Of a stretch of DNA of 64,000 nt, positions 1 through 11,524 are shown one piece after another (within the stretch, counting starts at the first letter, position 1; each line of letters starts with the position of its first letter). A program made the position numbers and the translations under genes. Below the pieces are notes generated by a model. It worked only from the letters and a program-made list of their open reading frames with translations. It had not been told where the DNA came from and ran no database searches. The stretch is from Hyaloperonospora brassicae (lineage: Eukaryota; Oomycota; Peronosporomycetes; Peronosporales; Peronosporaceae), in the NCBI GenBank assembly GCA_947650285.1, contig CANTFL010001191.1, positions 183,519 through 247,518 of the forward strand. Reading direction: 5' to 3'.

Positions 1-169
1 CTTAGTCATTGAAGACCGCCATCAACAAGGTTATTGTCGAGTACCTGTCTACTCACGGATACAGTGATGAATCGAACTCATATTGATGGTCTTGTTGATT
101 CAGATGGGGGCGCACGCCGTAGCAAGCATAAACATGGAAAGTATATAAACTACGGTAATATATAGGGGT

Positions 170-225
170 GGGGGTGGTTGACGAAAACGTGGGGGTGGTT
201 GACGAAAACGTGGGGGTGGTTAACG
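170..225. repeat. G-rich 21-bp tandem repeat (2.7 units)
   Basis: Two perfect copies of a 21-bp unit (170-190, 191-211; it begins GGGGGTGGTTGACG) are followed by a partial third unit that ends in GGTTAACG. The sequence just upstream (151-170, ACGGTAATATATAGGGG) recurs in inverted form at 54,398-54,465 and in shortened direct form at 55,105-55,152. This is therefore probably the terminus of a repeated element and not an isolated satellite. The G-runs could form a quadruplex. Confidence 0.75.
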
Positions 226-678
226 TTTCCCCTTAAATATTGCATTACATGATGCTAATTACATTGTAGGACATTTTCACTATGTACTATCAATAGGCGC
301 TGTATTCGTGATCAAGATAACCTAGAAATTAAAACTCTTGTACCAACAAGAATATAACCTTCTCACACTTAAAACTTATTCTAATCAGCATATGGCGGTC
401 AAAGCTGACGCGAGACTCATTTGCACGAGCGTCTACTTGACGAAGCAAGAAATCGGTCGTTAGAGTCGGACCTGGCGCCAACGATGGGGTTGCGAAGTCA
501 GGATACGGCTCACTACTGTCGCACACTGAAGCTAACGACTCAGCACCAGAGCAGCGTCCGCTCTGACGATGCATACAGTCTCCAACAGAGGACTGAAGCG
601 GTGGTACATCCACATCGCGATATCGATTGAATGCAACCAAGTCGTTCGATGGACAAGACAATGATGTGACTCGTTATC

Positions 679-730
679 TTTCTTCTTCTTCTTCTTCTTC
701 TTCTCCTTCTTCTTCTTCTTCTTCTTCTTC
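679..730. repeat. TTC trinucleotide microsatellite
   Basis: About 50 bp of nearly pure TTC repeat with one CC interruption. It is low-complexity sequence and probably non-coding. Confidence 0.9.
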
Positions 731-1096
731 GCTACACGACCTTGGCGTGGACTATAGTAGCGATTCCTTCGCGGTTGGTCCTCGTCCCGACAGTGTGCGA
801 CAGCGTCAATCACGACTGCTTGTCCTACTTTCGTGGTCGTTGATTTTGACTACGTCAGTCAAGACCCGTGCTACGTACGCCTTACGATATCAAACCGGTT
901 GATAAGCTTTGTGGGCGACATCTGTGCAGCGCTGCCCATGTGTGAGCAAGCAAGTTGTCGTTCGCAAGACAGAGTCAAGCCAAGTAGCAGCGTAAATATT
1001 GTACGCTATAAGTACTCATCCAGTGTATTATAACTTGTGGAGTAGGAACACAATGTATCAGCTAATCAGAGCTCTCGCGAAAGGGATTGCAACAAT

Positions 1097-2325
1097 GTGG
1101 TCGATCAAGTCAACACCATCTTTTCATTGACCCCCGCGTCCGATGAAGATCTATCGAGCCAACTGCACCCATTGACCCACACGCCCAAAGTGACGAGCGT
1201 GGGGGACTGCCAGTACCTCACACGTGTCGCAGACTTTTTGTGCGACACTAGTGGTGACCACCACACAGTGACAATTTCATGCTGGTCATTGAGCCGTTTG
1301 ATAGCGGGTCAGGCGCTCACGATCCCGTACTACAGCTCTCGTGCTTGGATGCGTCGCTGGCGATTCGTCCGGTGTTTGAACGCTTTTCCAGTGTCATCAT
1401 CACTTCCGGAACACTGTCTCCAATCGATTTATACCCGCGACTGCTGAACTTCAACCCGGTGATCCGAGAATCGTTGCCCATGTCCGTCTATCGCGCAAGT
1501 ATTTGTCCCCTCGTGATCACGCGCGGTAGTGACCAGATGCCCGTGAGTACCAAGTTTGACCTGCGCGACGACATGTCCGTGGTCCGCAACTACGGAACGC
1601 TTTTACTGGAAATGGCAGCTTGCACGCCCGATGGTATGGTCTGCTTTTTCCCGTCGTATCTCTACATGGAGAAGATTATCGGCCAGTGGGACTCGCTGGG
1701 AGTGCTTAAGCGCGTTCTCTCGAGCAAGCTGCTTTTCATTGAGACGAAAGATGTTGTGGAGACGACCCTGGCGCTGGACAACTACAAAAAAGCGTGCGAC
1801 TGTGGCCGAGGGGCGATCTTCTTTTCGGTTGCTCGTGGGAAGGTGGCAGAAGGAATTGATTTCGACCGTCACTATGGACGTGCCGTGCTGCTCTTCGGTA
1901 TCCCTTTTCAGTACACGCTGTCGAACACGTTGCGGGCGCGGCTCGAATACCTTCGGTACACGCATCAGATCCGCGAAGGTGACTTTCTGACATTCGATGC
2001 GCTGCGCCAAGCCGCCCAGTGCGCCGGTCGAGTTCTTCGGAGCAAGACCGACTACGGTCTCGTCATTTTCGCTGACTCGAGATACAACCGAGCGGACAAG
2101 CGCACGAAGCTGCCGCCGTGGATCACCCAGTTTCTCTTGACGTCGCACTTGAACTTGTCAGTGGACATGGCAGTGTTCATGGCGAAGAAATATCTGTCGT
2201 TGATGGCTCAGCCAGTGGACGAATCGACCAACGTCAACTCCATCTTGCTAGATGCCGATGGGGTGTCCAAGTGGCTCGGCAAACATCCAAAAGAAGACGA
2301 ACCCGTGCAGTGGCACAGTAAGTAA
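1097..2325 (+). pseudogene. Truncated, frameshifted XPD/ERCC2 (TFIIH helicase), C-terminal half
   Basis: XPD is the 5'-3' DNA helicase of TFIIH, acting in nucleotide-excision repair and transcription initiation in the nucleus. The main frame (1279-2325, 348 codons) matches helicase domain 2 along its whole length. It shows VIITSGTLSP, the FFPSYLYME block, SVARGKVAEGIDF (motif V) and QAAQCAGRVLRSKTDYG (motif VI). Homology continues upstream in a different frame (about 1140-1277, ending in a YLTRVADFL block that precedes the IEPFD motif in the family), so a one-base shift lies near 1276. The Walker A/B motifs, iron-sulphur cysteines and Arch domain are absent from the window. The family is about 760 residues; about 390 are represented. 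The end is convergent with RPL11, 160 bp away. It could be a real pseudogene or truncated duplicate, or an assembly or indel artefact at the scaffold edge. Family assignment is certain; pseudogene status is likely. Confidence 0.8.
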
Positions 2326-2485
2326 GGAGCCCTTGGCCGCGAAAGTGATGGCCGTCAAGTGCAGTCGACATGCAATACATACCCACATTGTTTCAGATCT
2401 CTCCATTCACAGTTAGCTGCCATCCACTGCACAGCGGCTCTGCTACTAGCTACACGTCCCCAGGCTCACCTAGCTGGCTAGCTTC

Positions 2486-3669
2486 TTACAGGCGAGGTGC
2501 ATCCAGCACGATGCCCTCGAACTTGGTCTGAAACCAGTTCACCGCGTCGTCTTTGGTAAGGCGGTGCGGGTGGCCGACGCGCGACTGCTTCATCTTGCGC
2601 CGCGCGACGCGAGCCCCGGGGCGTTTGAGCACGACGAAGAAGTCCATGCCGTAGATACCCGTCGATGGGTCGTACTTGATGCCCAGATCAATGTGTTCCT
2701 GGATACCAAAGCCAAAGTTGCCCGTCTCGGAGAAGTTCTTGCGCAGCAGCTCGTACTCCTTGACCTTGAGACCGCGATCCAAAATCTCCTGAGCGAGTTC
2801 CCCGCGAATCGTCACGTGGCACGAGATCTTTTCGTTACGGCGAATGCCGAACGTGCGGACCGTGTAGCGAGCTGCAGTCACAGAACAGTGCATCGTTCAC
2901 AACAAGTTAGCCCAAATCCGCTGGCACAACGACCTCATTCCCACACACGCGTGCGCGCGAACGAGGTCTGTACACTGAGTACGGCTCTAGAGGAGCCACG
3001 TTGACCATGTGTGTGTGCTCATGGCAGACAACAGTGTTGACGCGACAGAGCGCGCACAACGTCGGAGGAGCGAGCACGCATCTCGTGCCATCCGTTAAGG
3101 TCGACGAACAGACAGCCACCAACCTCCACGATCATTGACGTCTGCGTGCCGTCCCACGAACTGCTTTGTGCAGCGCTCGCTCGTTGTACTCCTAACGCGC
3201 GCAATCGGGGATGAACCAGAGACAGAGCTCCGACACCCCGAAAGGCCGTGCATTTGGAACGCCGCGCCCTCGCTGGACCGCGGGCGCGACTCCCGGGTAA
3301 GTAGCCCGTTAAGGCAGTTCTTTGCTTTTGTCACGCGTGTCAAAAAGCTTACCCTTCGAGTACACGGGCTTCTGCCCGGTGAGCTGCTCGAGCACACGCG
3401 CGGCTCGGGTCAGTTTGTCGCCGGACTCGCCAACGCAGCAGTTGATCACGAGCTTGTCGACGTGGATCTCGCGCATAACATTGTTGCTCTTGTCGCCGGT
3501 CTGACGGGGCAGAGACAAACAGGAGGCAGTGGATGCACAGCAAATGAGTGCAACCGTTCGTTCGTTCACTCGTTCATTCGTTCACTCGTTCGTTTGTTGT
3601 CGGCGGCGGCGGCGGCCGTTCGACCGTTGAGCGACGAAGAGGGAGAGAGCAGACAAACACACGTACCAT
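2486..3669 (-). CDS. RPL11: 60S ribosomal protein L11 (uL5), three exons
   Basis: This is the large-subunit protein uL5, which sits at the central protuberance and contacts 5S rRNA. I infer three exons on the minus strand. Exon 1 is 3669-3667 and holds only the ATG, directly followed by a GTACGT donor. Exon 2 is 3500-3353, after a CCCGTCAG acceptor, and ends in phase 1 before GTAAGC. Exon 3 is 2871-2486, after a TGACTGCAG acceptor. Introns are 166 and 481 nt. The joined frame is 178 residues, the same as the human protein. Conserved blocks are [19 protein letters not shown] (exon 2), [14 protein letters not shown] at the start of exon 3, and [17 protein letters not shown]. Intron 1 contains an imperfect CGTTCGTT/CACT tetranucleotide array (about 3558-3598). 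The gene is convergent with the XPD remnant. Confidence in family and exons 2-3 is very high; the mini-exon rests on splice signals and reading frame. Confidence 0.95.
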
Positions 3670-6600
3670 TTTCGCTCGAGGGTTGGCAGCTTTTGGAGAA
3701 CTATTGGGCCCACGGGATGTGATGGCGGCAATGCAGCGTAATGGGTGGCCGCGGGCTCGCGCGGAGTGGGTGGTGATCGAAGCGTCGCAGCTGCGGGCGT
3801 GGTATGCGCGGAGGCTCACGGACGATAAATCAAATGCGTTTTGTAAAGGAACAAATGGTGAGCCAGTTAGACCTTTTGTCGGTAAAGTGTGACACAAAAA
3901 CCGTGTGGACGCTTTTTGGTTTGGTGACAAAGTGAACCGTTTGCGCGCACATCCCATTTATCTTTTGGGTGATATGAGGTACTTGCATAATTGCTGTCGA
4001 AAATAATAATGCTCGAAATAGTCAAGAAATAGAGTGCGCCGGAGAAATGTAACATACGTACGAACATCCTTCGTCTGAGATCATTCGTGTGTACTCGCGT
4101 ATATCTCCTCAATCTCCTGTCTTCCTTCTACATTCAACAGCCTTTTGCAAAGTCTACAGTCGGCAGTCGTTTTGCGAGGGAAAACGTTGCGTCGCGTTGC
4201 CTCTTACATCGTATAAAGATATAATTGCGTTGTCTCTATAAGCGCATCGTGCTATCTTAAGTCTGTAGTGCCACGTTGCTTGTACTTCTTTTATCTAGAT
4301 TCAAGTGGTTCGGCATTGTAGTTTTTTATGCAGCTGTTGCGTTCGCGGTGCGGCTGAATTCAGACGGCATAAGACAGTTTTTGTCCTTGCACCGGTACAC
4401 AGAGCTGTAATGAAATGTTACGGAACGACTTTTAGCAGCACAAGACGACAGATGTCGAAAGTACGAGAAGAATGTTTGACAGAACAATCTACTACTATTG
4501 CAGAAAATCGGGCAGATTCTTGCGGCAGACGCGCAAAATGGAACGCACTCTGACGGAGCGCGCAAAGCGAATCGAGTCATACGGCCGTCACACGTGAAGG
4601 TGCTACTTTGGTAGTGATATTGGAGTTCATCTATGTATCACCGTCTGAAAGCTGTCATGACAATTGCAATATTGCTCATCAGCAGTGGAGGACGCACTTT
4701 GTTTTCTCATTGTGTGGTGCACTCTACTGGAGGTACTAAGTGCGTTTTTACATCCATCAAATACTTTTCTCTTTTAAGTTTCGCGGGTTTATACATGTTG
4801 CAGGACAGCAACAGAAAAACAGATACAGAGTGAAGGTCGCGGCAATGGGGGCGTCTTCATCGTCCAGCGAAACAAACGATACTATTTTGTATCGTTGCAT
4901 ACATAAGCCAAATTCAAAATACTCGCAAGATTTGTTCCAACGGATATTTTATAGCATCAACTGCGTCTGTAATTTACGAGTAGAAGCACCTATGAGCTCG
5001 CACTGTGCTCTGCAACTGCGTCTTTTTACTTGCTCCTTTGTCATCCTGACGAGAAACAATGGCGGAGTAAACTTGCTGAGCGGCTCTCTATTGACGACAA
5101 AACTGGCAAGATAAAGAGGAACGAACGAACTGATGTTACGTCACTGCAGTCACTGCTGTACAAATCGATTAGGATCTCAGTATGTCACTTATTGCGATAT
5201 TGACTTGTCAATTGCGATTTAAGATGACCACGACAGGTCAGACACGATTTCAATCACTTCTGCAGGGATGCATGACTTCAACCCCTATGAATGCACCAAG
5301 GTAAGCAATGTGCCAGTGTAACCTCACTTTCGATCTGAATGTAGATCAAGTCAAGCTCTTTGCCTTTGCGTCCAGCAAGTGTATGGCTCATGTCAGCACA
5401 GTAGTTTCCAATACGCGCAAAGAGAATGCGTTGCTTCCACACGCCCTATTTGTTGACGAAGGTGTCATTTACTCGTATCGGCCAAGTTACATGCAAAGTG
5501 GAAGTGCGGAGGCTAGACGTTCCGGTCACGTCAAACACACAGAGTGTACGCCTTCCCATACGTTGTACAGTTTCCCATCTTGCAATTGTTTTGTGGCTAT
5601 TGCGAGCTTGATGGGGTAGAAGCTGTCAGTGAGTGTGCGAAAGGTAATTACCGAACTACACGGTATCTTCTTTACGTGTGTCTGTAGTTACGTAGGTGCA
5701 CGATAGACGTCCCGATAGGTGCGGGTCAGCAGGGGCTGTTCTTTGAACGGGTAAGGAAGTGTATTTGGTCTCACTCTTTCGCTAGGTCACTAATTTCGAC
5801 CGCTCGAAAGTATGTTGGCCGCACACAAGCATGCAGTCACGTGGTTAGCCGCAAAAAGCGGTAAGTGGCGAACACGGCGTTTCACGACAGTAATGTAATA
5901 CGGTTGAAGTCAGCATTGATGGAATAGTGAAATGTAGAGAAACATAGCACCAGAGTCTCGCTCGTAAGAATCTTGCTACTATCAAGTTGACCAGAACAGA
6001 GGAGCATGAAGAATAAATAGACACGCATAACAAATCATTTGATGAATGGCACTAAAGGAAAGAAAAGCGAGGAGTATACTAGCACCCTCGTCTGTCTGCG
6101 ATCTCATGCGGTCTCTGAAATCTCGCCTTCTCATTAATCGCTCCTGTTGCAATCTCTTTACCGTAGCGCTGTTAAGCCAGCACTGTGTCCATGCAGTGAG
6201 TCCGTCGCGTTTTACAGCAGCCTTTGTATCATCAATCATACTTCCTACCTTTGTTGTTAGTGCACCGACAAGATTGGCGATTGTCTCTCTTCTCTCATCC
6301 AATAAACAGTGCCAGCGTATGTGCTGTATCACGCGCGACAACCACGGCACCATTGCATTTCATATAAATCTTGCGACGTACACAACCCGTCTTCAGCCGC
6401 CAACCTCACCATTCGAATCGGGTACGGAAGTTTGCATGGCTCGATGCAATTTCTGGACCAAACTACCAATACTGAAGGGCAGGCAGGCTACGGAGGGGCT
6501 CTCCTATCTTAGCGCCTTGTGATATACAACATACTGCTTTTGGGTAAAGACGTTCTGGAACGACTCTGTACCTATCAGTACAAACGCACGACAGTACTGA

Positions 6601-7037
6601 AATAAGAGTCTCGATGCATCGACAAAGGGAATACGAATAGCAACGACACCTGGCGCAAGTTTAACGCGGTGGGCTCGTGGACCATGACGAGCAACCTACT
6701 TATAGGACAATCGCGCGCTTTTCCCGTCAAACCACGCTGCAGCATCTGTGATCCCATCGAGCCATAGATAGTGTGCGGGTGCCACGTTTTCTGCATCGCA
6801 TTTCTAGTGGTAGTCAGCGATTTTGGGATCATAAATGGAAAGGACAATTTTCAACGCATGCCACATGTTGCAGTAGGGTACTGCGGCCGCATCACGAAAC
6901 AAATGAACAAAGTTTCAAGAAACTCATCATTTTCCTCTCCTGCAGTGGCATGACAGAATCTTTACTTTCAGATCCCTCTACTTCCATTTCCAGGTACCTC
7001 ACCATGAGAACAGGACCTGTGTATCCCTTCTAGCAGC
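3670..7037. other. Intergenic region, no confident gene
   Basis: It includes the RPL11 promoter and 5' UTR side (3670 to about 4100) and the region downstream of the succinyltransferase gene (about 6550-7037). I recognise no domain. Several 60-125 codon frames exist, but only the one at 5982-6353 (minus) has plausible protein-like composition; it is listed separately. Confidence 0.5.
5982..6353 (-). CDS. Hypothetical 123-residue protein or gene fragment
   Basis: I do not recognise this frame. The first about 80 residues are rich in Arg, Glu, Asp and Lys and look like amphipathic helices (for example DERRETIANLVGAL and VKRLQQERLMRRRDFRDRM). The last about 35 are hydrophobic, which may be read-through into non-coding sequence. 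It starts at an ATG with a stop just upstream and has no identifiable neighbour. It may be a broken exon of a longer conserved gene or a chance frame. Confidence 0.25.
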   Translation of the reverse strand: MVPWLSRVIQHIRWHCLLDERRETIANLVGALTTKVGSMIDDTKAAVKRDGLTAWTQCWLNSATVKRLQQERLMRRRDFRDRMRSQTDEGASILLAFLSFSAIHQMICYACLFILHAPLFWST

Positions 7038-8333
7038 TCAAATGCCGAGAAGAAGTCGTTCCGGGTTCTCAATCTTGTCGGCAATGGCCTTCAAGCACGT
7101 GACTCCCTCACGGCCATCGACGAGGCGGTGGTCGTACGTAAGCGCAAGGTACATCATGGGACGGGCAACGACCTCGCCGTCCACGACCACGGGGCGCATC
7201 TTCGTGCCGTGCATACCGAGAATCCCCGACTGCGGCAGATTGATGATAGGCGTGCCCATAAGCGAGCCAAACACACCGCCGTTCGAGATCGTAAAGTTGC
7301 CACCAGTCATCTCTTCGAGCGACAGCTTGCCATCGCGAGCGCGTATTGCAAGCTCAGCCAAGCTCTTTTCAACATCGGCAAAACTCATCGACTCCGTGTT
7401 CTTCAGCACGGGTGTCACCAGACCCTTTGGTGTCGACACCGCGACACTCATGTCGACAAAGTCACGGTACACAATCTCCTGGTGCTTCTCGTCAATCATA
7501 GCATTCACGCCCGGCACTTCCAGCAAAGCCGACGCACTGGCTTTCACAAACGCCGACATGAAGCCCAATTTCACGCCATGTTTGGCCTCGAACGCGTCCT
7601 TGTACACTTTCCGCAACGCCAACAGCTTCGACATGTCAACTTCCTGAAACGTCGTGAGACTCGCGGCCGTGTTCTGCGACTCTTTCAGTCGCTCGGCCGT
7701 GCGCAAGCGCATGCGACTCATTTTCTCGCGACGGCAGCGGCGCTCAGAAGTTGCAAGCAACAGCGCGTCACCAGAACGCTGCGCCTCTGTAGCCGCGACC
7801 GGCGCAGCAGCGCGCTCGTCGGTGGTTGGCACAGCGTTTCCAACGCGCTCGGGCGGCGACTCGGCCGCGACCGGTGCTGCTGGAGCAGCTGCAGGCGACT
7901 CGTTTGTCGTCGCTGCGCCCCGTTGCAAGCGGAAGAGCGGGACGCCAATCGCCACTGTCTCGTCCTTGTCGACCAACGTGGCCGTAATTGTGCCCGAGTG
8001 CGGCGCCCGCACGTCGACACTCACTTTGTCCGTCTCAATGACAACCACAACGTCGTCGGCGCCGACGCTGTCGCCCGTCGTTTTCAGCCAATCCACGACG
8101 GTTCCCTCTGAAATCGAATCGCCCATAGACGGGACATTCACGTCCACGACCGCGTCGGCGCTGGCTGTGAACCACGCGCGACGGGGCGCGACGCCGACGC
8201 GACGCAGCGCCGGCGTGCGGAACGACAAGCGGCTGAAGGTGCGATCGCTGCGGCGGCTGCTGCTCGGCGGGCGGCTGAGCGCGTGGAGCGAGCGGCGCGT
8301 GAGACGAGCGGCGACGCGACTCGAGCGCTGCAT
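7038..8333 (-). CDS. DLST: Mitochondrial dihydrolipoamide succinyltransferase (E2 of 2-oxoglutarate dehydrogenase)
   Basis: This enzyme transfers succinyl from lipoyl-lysine to CoA in the 2-oxoglutarate dehydrogenase complex of the TCA cycle, in the mitochondrial matrix. The 431-residue protein starts at the ATG at 8333. This start gives an Arg/Ser-rich, acid-poor presequence (residues 1 to about 58), whereas a more upstream in-frame ATG would add a Pro/Cys-rich stretch atypical of a presequence. The lipoyl domain is at about 62-138 with the lipoylated Lys103 in IETDKVSVDV. An Ala/Pro linker spans about 140-195. The catalytic domain runs from about 202 to the end, with the active-site HRLVDGREG (His402, Asp406). 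No E1/E3-binding subdomain is visible in the linker, as is normal for eukaryotic succinyltransferases. It appears to be a single exon. The upstream side contains a GGGT run (about 8417-8431). The EGTVVDWLK and C-terminal features favour the succinyl over the acetyl enzyme. Confidence 0.96.
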   Translation of the reverse strand: MQRSSRVAARLTRRSLHALSRPPSSSRRSDRTFSRLSFRTPALRRVGVAPRRAWFTASADAVVDVNVPSMGDSISEGTVVDWLKTTGDSVGADDVVVVIETDKVSVDVRAPHSGTITATLVDKDETVAIGVPLFRLQRGAATTNESPAAAPAAPVAAESPPERVGNAVPTTDERAAAPVAATEAQRSGDALLLATSERRCRREKMSRMRLRTAERLKESQNTAASLTTFQEVDMSKLLALRKVYKDAFEAKHGVKLGFMSAFVKASASALLEVPGVNAMIDEKHQEIVYRDFVDMSVAVSTPKGLVTPVLKNTESMSFADVEKSLAELAIRARDGKLSLEEMTGGNFTISNGGVFGSLMGTPIINLPQSGILGMHGTKMRPVVVDGEVVARPMMYLALTYDHRLVDGREGVTCLKAIADKIENPERLLLGI

Positions 8334-11005
8334 GATGTGTCGAGGGGGACAAGTTGGTTGACGTGGGATGGTGTGGCACACGCGAATTACGACTCACCCA
8401 GCGGTCTGAAGCGAGTGGGTGGGTGGGTGGGTTTTGGTACTGTACCACTGGATACGAGATGTGGTGTAGAGTAATCGGTCGATTGGATGTTGTGGAATCG
8501 AGATCCAAAGGGCTTGTGGCTTCCTTATCGTGAGCTAATATGGGCTTTACAGATCGCGATTGAAGCAACTTCACCTATCGATACGAATAATGTGTTATAT
8601 CGGCACGTGTTGAGTTGGCACGTGTCCCGAATTGGCACGTTTTCGAAGATGATAGGATGTGCGTTGTGAAGCGTGATGACTGGTTTATTGTTTCTGTTGA
8701 TATGCGAAGAAGCTGCTCGTCGATGTTGCAGGTATGTAAAAGATTGACGCACGCGAAATGGGTTATGGACGCGCTCAGCCTTGGACGATAACATTTATTA
8801 GAAAAAGGAACAAACCGTCCGCAAGAGGCGGGTCGCAAATTCAGATGTTGTCGAGTTAAGTAAACGGTTTTCAAACATTTGGTCGGTCAAACAGCTTTGC
8901 TTTTTATAAAAAAAATGTACATAGGTCGTATACGTGTATACGTTGAGATCTATATGCACACTCAAGCCGAAAAACTGCTGCATTTAGGCGACGGTGATCA
9001 AGTCGGTACGACTTCGGTTTTGACCGAGAAGGCTATGACTGATAAGCATACTGGGCACAAACAGCCCGATGTAAGAACGGTAAGAATTCATCGTTGTGGC
9101 CTTGAATGTATTGCGTCTCATTCGATCAAGTCAATATCTCTGTTTGGCAATCTCATCATTTCCATTCTTACTAGCGTGCACGCCACATCTACCTTCCGAG
9201 CAGCAGCACCTCCACAGTCCGAAGCCTCGTGTCGTAAAGCGAGATGACACGCCTATTATGTACCAACGCAGAAGGTTAGCGTTATGTATCAAACAACCTG
9301 GAGAGAAGGCGACGCCCCATGTGTGTTTCTGCTCCACATCAGTTTGGACTAACATTCTATCAGACGAGCTCGTCGGATCAAAAACGTGCGCGCAGTGTTA
9401 CAAACTACAACGCAACAAATGCCACTGTTCTTCGCCGGTCTATCCAATACATGTTGAGGCCATTTGTAGCTTAAACGAACATGGTAAATTAGCTATCGAA
9501 CACGTAGCTTTTACCCTTTGCAACTTTTTAAGCTTGCAGAAATTCCAGCTGACCGGTAGGATCCATCTTTTACAGCGTTTCATGATGTATGTTGTGGCAT
9601 GATCATGTATATGTTTTCCTAGCCATCGTCATCGCATGCATACTTTATCCACCATCGAAGTCACACCGCGGCAAATAGTCAATAAACGGACATCGAGCTT
9701 GATGGCGACCGGTGTTCTCGAGTCAACGATGGCGTTTTGTGTGATTACGGGGCTTTGCCACTAAGTACAGTCGACTACTATGAGGATTCGATACACTTCT
9801 TTATTCTGCTAAGATCGCGTAGATCAAACGGTCGGCTTTGTAAACGGCATTTTAGGGTTGATGGTTTCTAGGCCCAACACGTTTGGTAAGACAAATTGTT
9901 ACTACAAAGGCGCTTGGGCTACAATCCTTTACGTTGATTGATCATCAGGGCGCAAGCGACGTGAAGATCTTTATCGATACAGCGAATCCCTCAAGGTGGA
10001 AAAGCACATGAGTAGGCTCCAAAGCTGCAGCTCCAATGTGATTCTTCTCTTCAACCTAGTAGTGTTCATTCGACTGCGAAGTCTTTGTCGCGCTGGCAAC
10101 CATAAAAGACACCAAAAAACCAGCGTAACCGAAACATGAGATCATGTAAGCGTTGTTATTCTTAAAGATTGCGTTTATGTCTAGCGAGTCTAGTACGAAT
10201 CAGTTCATGCAATACAGCAACTCGACTCTTGCGGTTCTATTGGTGTTGTTCTGTCGTTTTTTTTCATTTTCTTACTACATGATGGTGCTGAATCGGTCAA
10301 AAGATGCGTCGTGGCAAACTTGTAGTCGCTTACCCATGTTGTATCGCAGCTGCTTCCTGACATTCCCATTCAACACCAGTTTACACGAGGTGTAGTAATT
10401 GCTGTGTCGGATACGTAGCTTACAGATCTCCGTATCGGCAAACAGTCGCATATCTTTCGTGAGCTTCGACCGTATCGGTGTTCCTCTGTCCGTACAGAAT
10501 GAGCAAGCGCGCCCCATGCAAGCGTAGATTAAACTGATAGATGATCGAAGCGTGGAACGACCACGACGATCATTATAATATCAAATAAAATGCACAAGAT
10601 CTCTCCTGTCTTTTATGACTGGCAATGCGCTAACGACAATACGCATGCGGTCTGCAGAAGCAGAAAGTGGACGGCATCATCTCTCCAAGCACGTGCGATG
10701 CATGTGTTTTAGACGTTTAGACCTCACTAGATTGCAAACCATTTTCGACAGTATTGTTGAAACGATCGCTGATTAGTTCCTACAAAGGAAGAAAATATAA
10801 TTTCTCTCTCGGTGTTGGCCTCGAAATTGACATGTGTAGTCACAACACCTTTGTAAGTTTGCTACGTGTGTGCAGTCTTATGGTGCCAACATCGCCATGG
10901 TGAAGATTAGGCTTTGCATGTTGGTGTTAGTCTAGTCTCTCGAAGCGTAGTGGATGAAAGCAGGAAGAAATGAAGTCCAGCTCTCGCAATGGTTGACACC
11001 CTCGT
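8334..11005. other. Intergenic region upstream of DLST, no recognisable gene
   Basis: The first few hundred bases are presumably the DLST promoter and 5' UTR. The rest, up to the left LTR, holds only short frames without recognisable motifs. The last five bases, CTCGT (11,001-11,005), are the left copy of the retrotransposon target-site duplication. Confidence 0.55.
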
Positions 11006-11392
11006 TGTAACGGGGCACACCCTTGCGTAACTTAACGCAAGGGATTTGGGTGCCCCGACGGACGTACACGTGGCGAGCGAGGAAGCGTAGGTAGGGTAAA
11101 AGTAGAACTGTTATATTAATAAATTAAGTCTTTAACTACTGTCTCTTCGTTTGACTTAATTCAATTATACTAATATAACTGCATGTATGGTGACGTCTCG
11201 TCACCACTCATTGCGCGCGTCTTGCGGCGATTGGTGGGTTGATATCATCACGATATCAACCAATGAACAGACCCTTTGGTCGACCCTTCAATATCACCAC
11301 TTTGGTGATATTGTTTAAAGAATATCCATCTTATATTCTTTATTGTCACTTTCCTTAAGTGACAATATCATGTAACGGGCTGCCCCGTTACA
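11006..11392 (-). repeat. 3' LTR of the gypsy element
   Basis: 387 bp, TGTAAC...GTTACA. Its ends are self-complementary (TGTAACGGGG / GCCCCGTTACA) and it contains many internal hairpins, for example GGTGACG/CGTCACC, GGTTGATATC/GATATCAACC and GTCACTT/AAGTGAC. It is identical to the 18.6-kb copy except for T versus C in TTTGGTGATATTG near its 3' part. Relative to the plus-strand ORF at 11,525 this LTR lies immediately upstream, so it could supply an antisense promoter (inference). Confidence 0.97.
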
Positions 11393-11408
11393 TCACCCCC
11401 CCCCTTAA
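11393..11408 (-). other. Polypurine tract
   Basis: Read on the minus strand, AAGGGGGGGGGTGA directly precedes the LTR end. This is the expected position and composition of the plus-strand DNA primer of an LTR retrotransposon and confirms that genomic RNA is transcribed on the minus strand of this window. Confidence 0.85.
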
Positions 11409-11524
11409 CTGATAGTCACCGTATGACTATCGAAATATGGAGGCCACCCGTTGGCCACCATTGGGACAGGGAGTACTTGTTTGGTCCGTTCCACTCACTT
11501 TCCGCTTGACCTCGCATAGCTAAC

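Larger units (their letters stand above)
1..1096. other. Left-edge region without a recognisable gene
   Basis: I see no convincing gene here. It contains the G-rich tandem motif at 170-225 and a TTC-rich simple repeat at 679-730. Open frames crossing the TTC run encode poly-Ser or poly-Lys and are low-complexity artefacts. The 5' half of the XPD gene, expected upstream of the fragment at 1.1 kb, is not present in this stretch in either orientation as far as I can read. Confidence 0.6.

Noticed and set aside
1..110. Short frame reading SLKTAINKVIVEYLSTHGYSDE at the very left edge
   Set aside because: Protein-like, but only about 26 codons before a stop and cut by the window edge; family not recognisable.
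532..813. Poly-Lys/Glu minus-strand frame
   Set aside because: Translation of the TTC microsatellite.
2872..3352. Possible intronic snoRNA in the long RPL11 intron
   Set aside because: No C box (RTGATGA) with a matching D box was found on the gene strand.
3574..3957. 127-codon minus-strand frame over RPL11 exon 1
   Set aside because: It runs through the 5' UTR, the ATG and intron 1; explained by the spliced RPL11 model.
7128..8111. 327-codon plus-strand frame opposite DLST
   Set aside because: His/Arg-rich mirror of a well-supported catalytic gene. Unlike the antisense ORF at 11.5 kb, it lies entirely within the opposite coding sequence.
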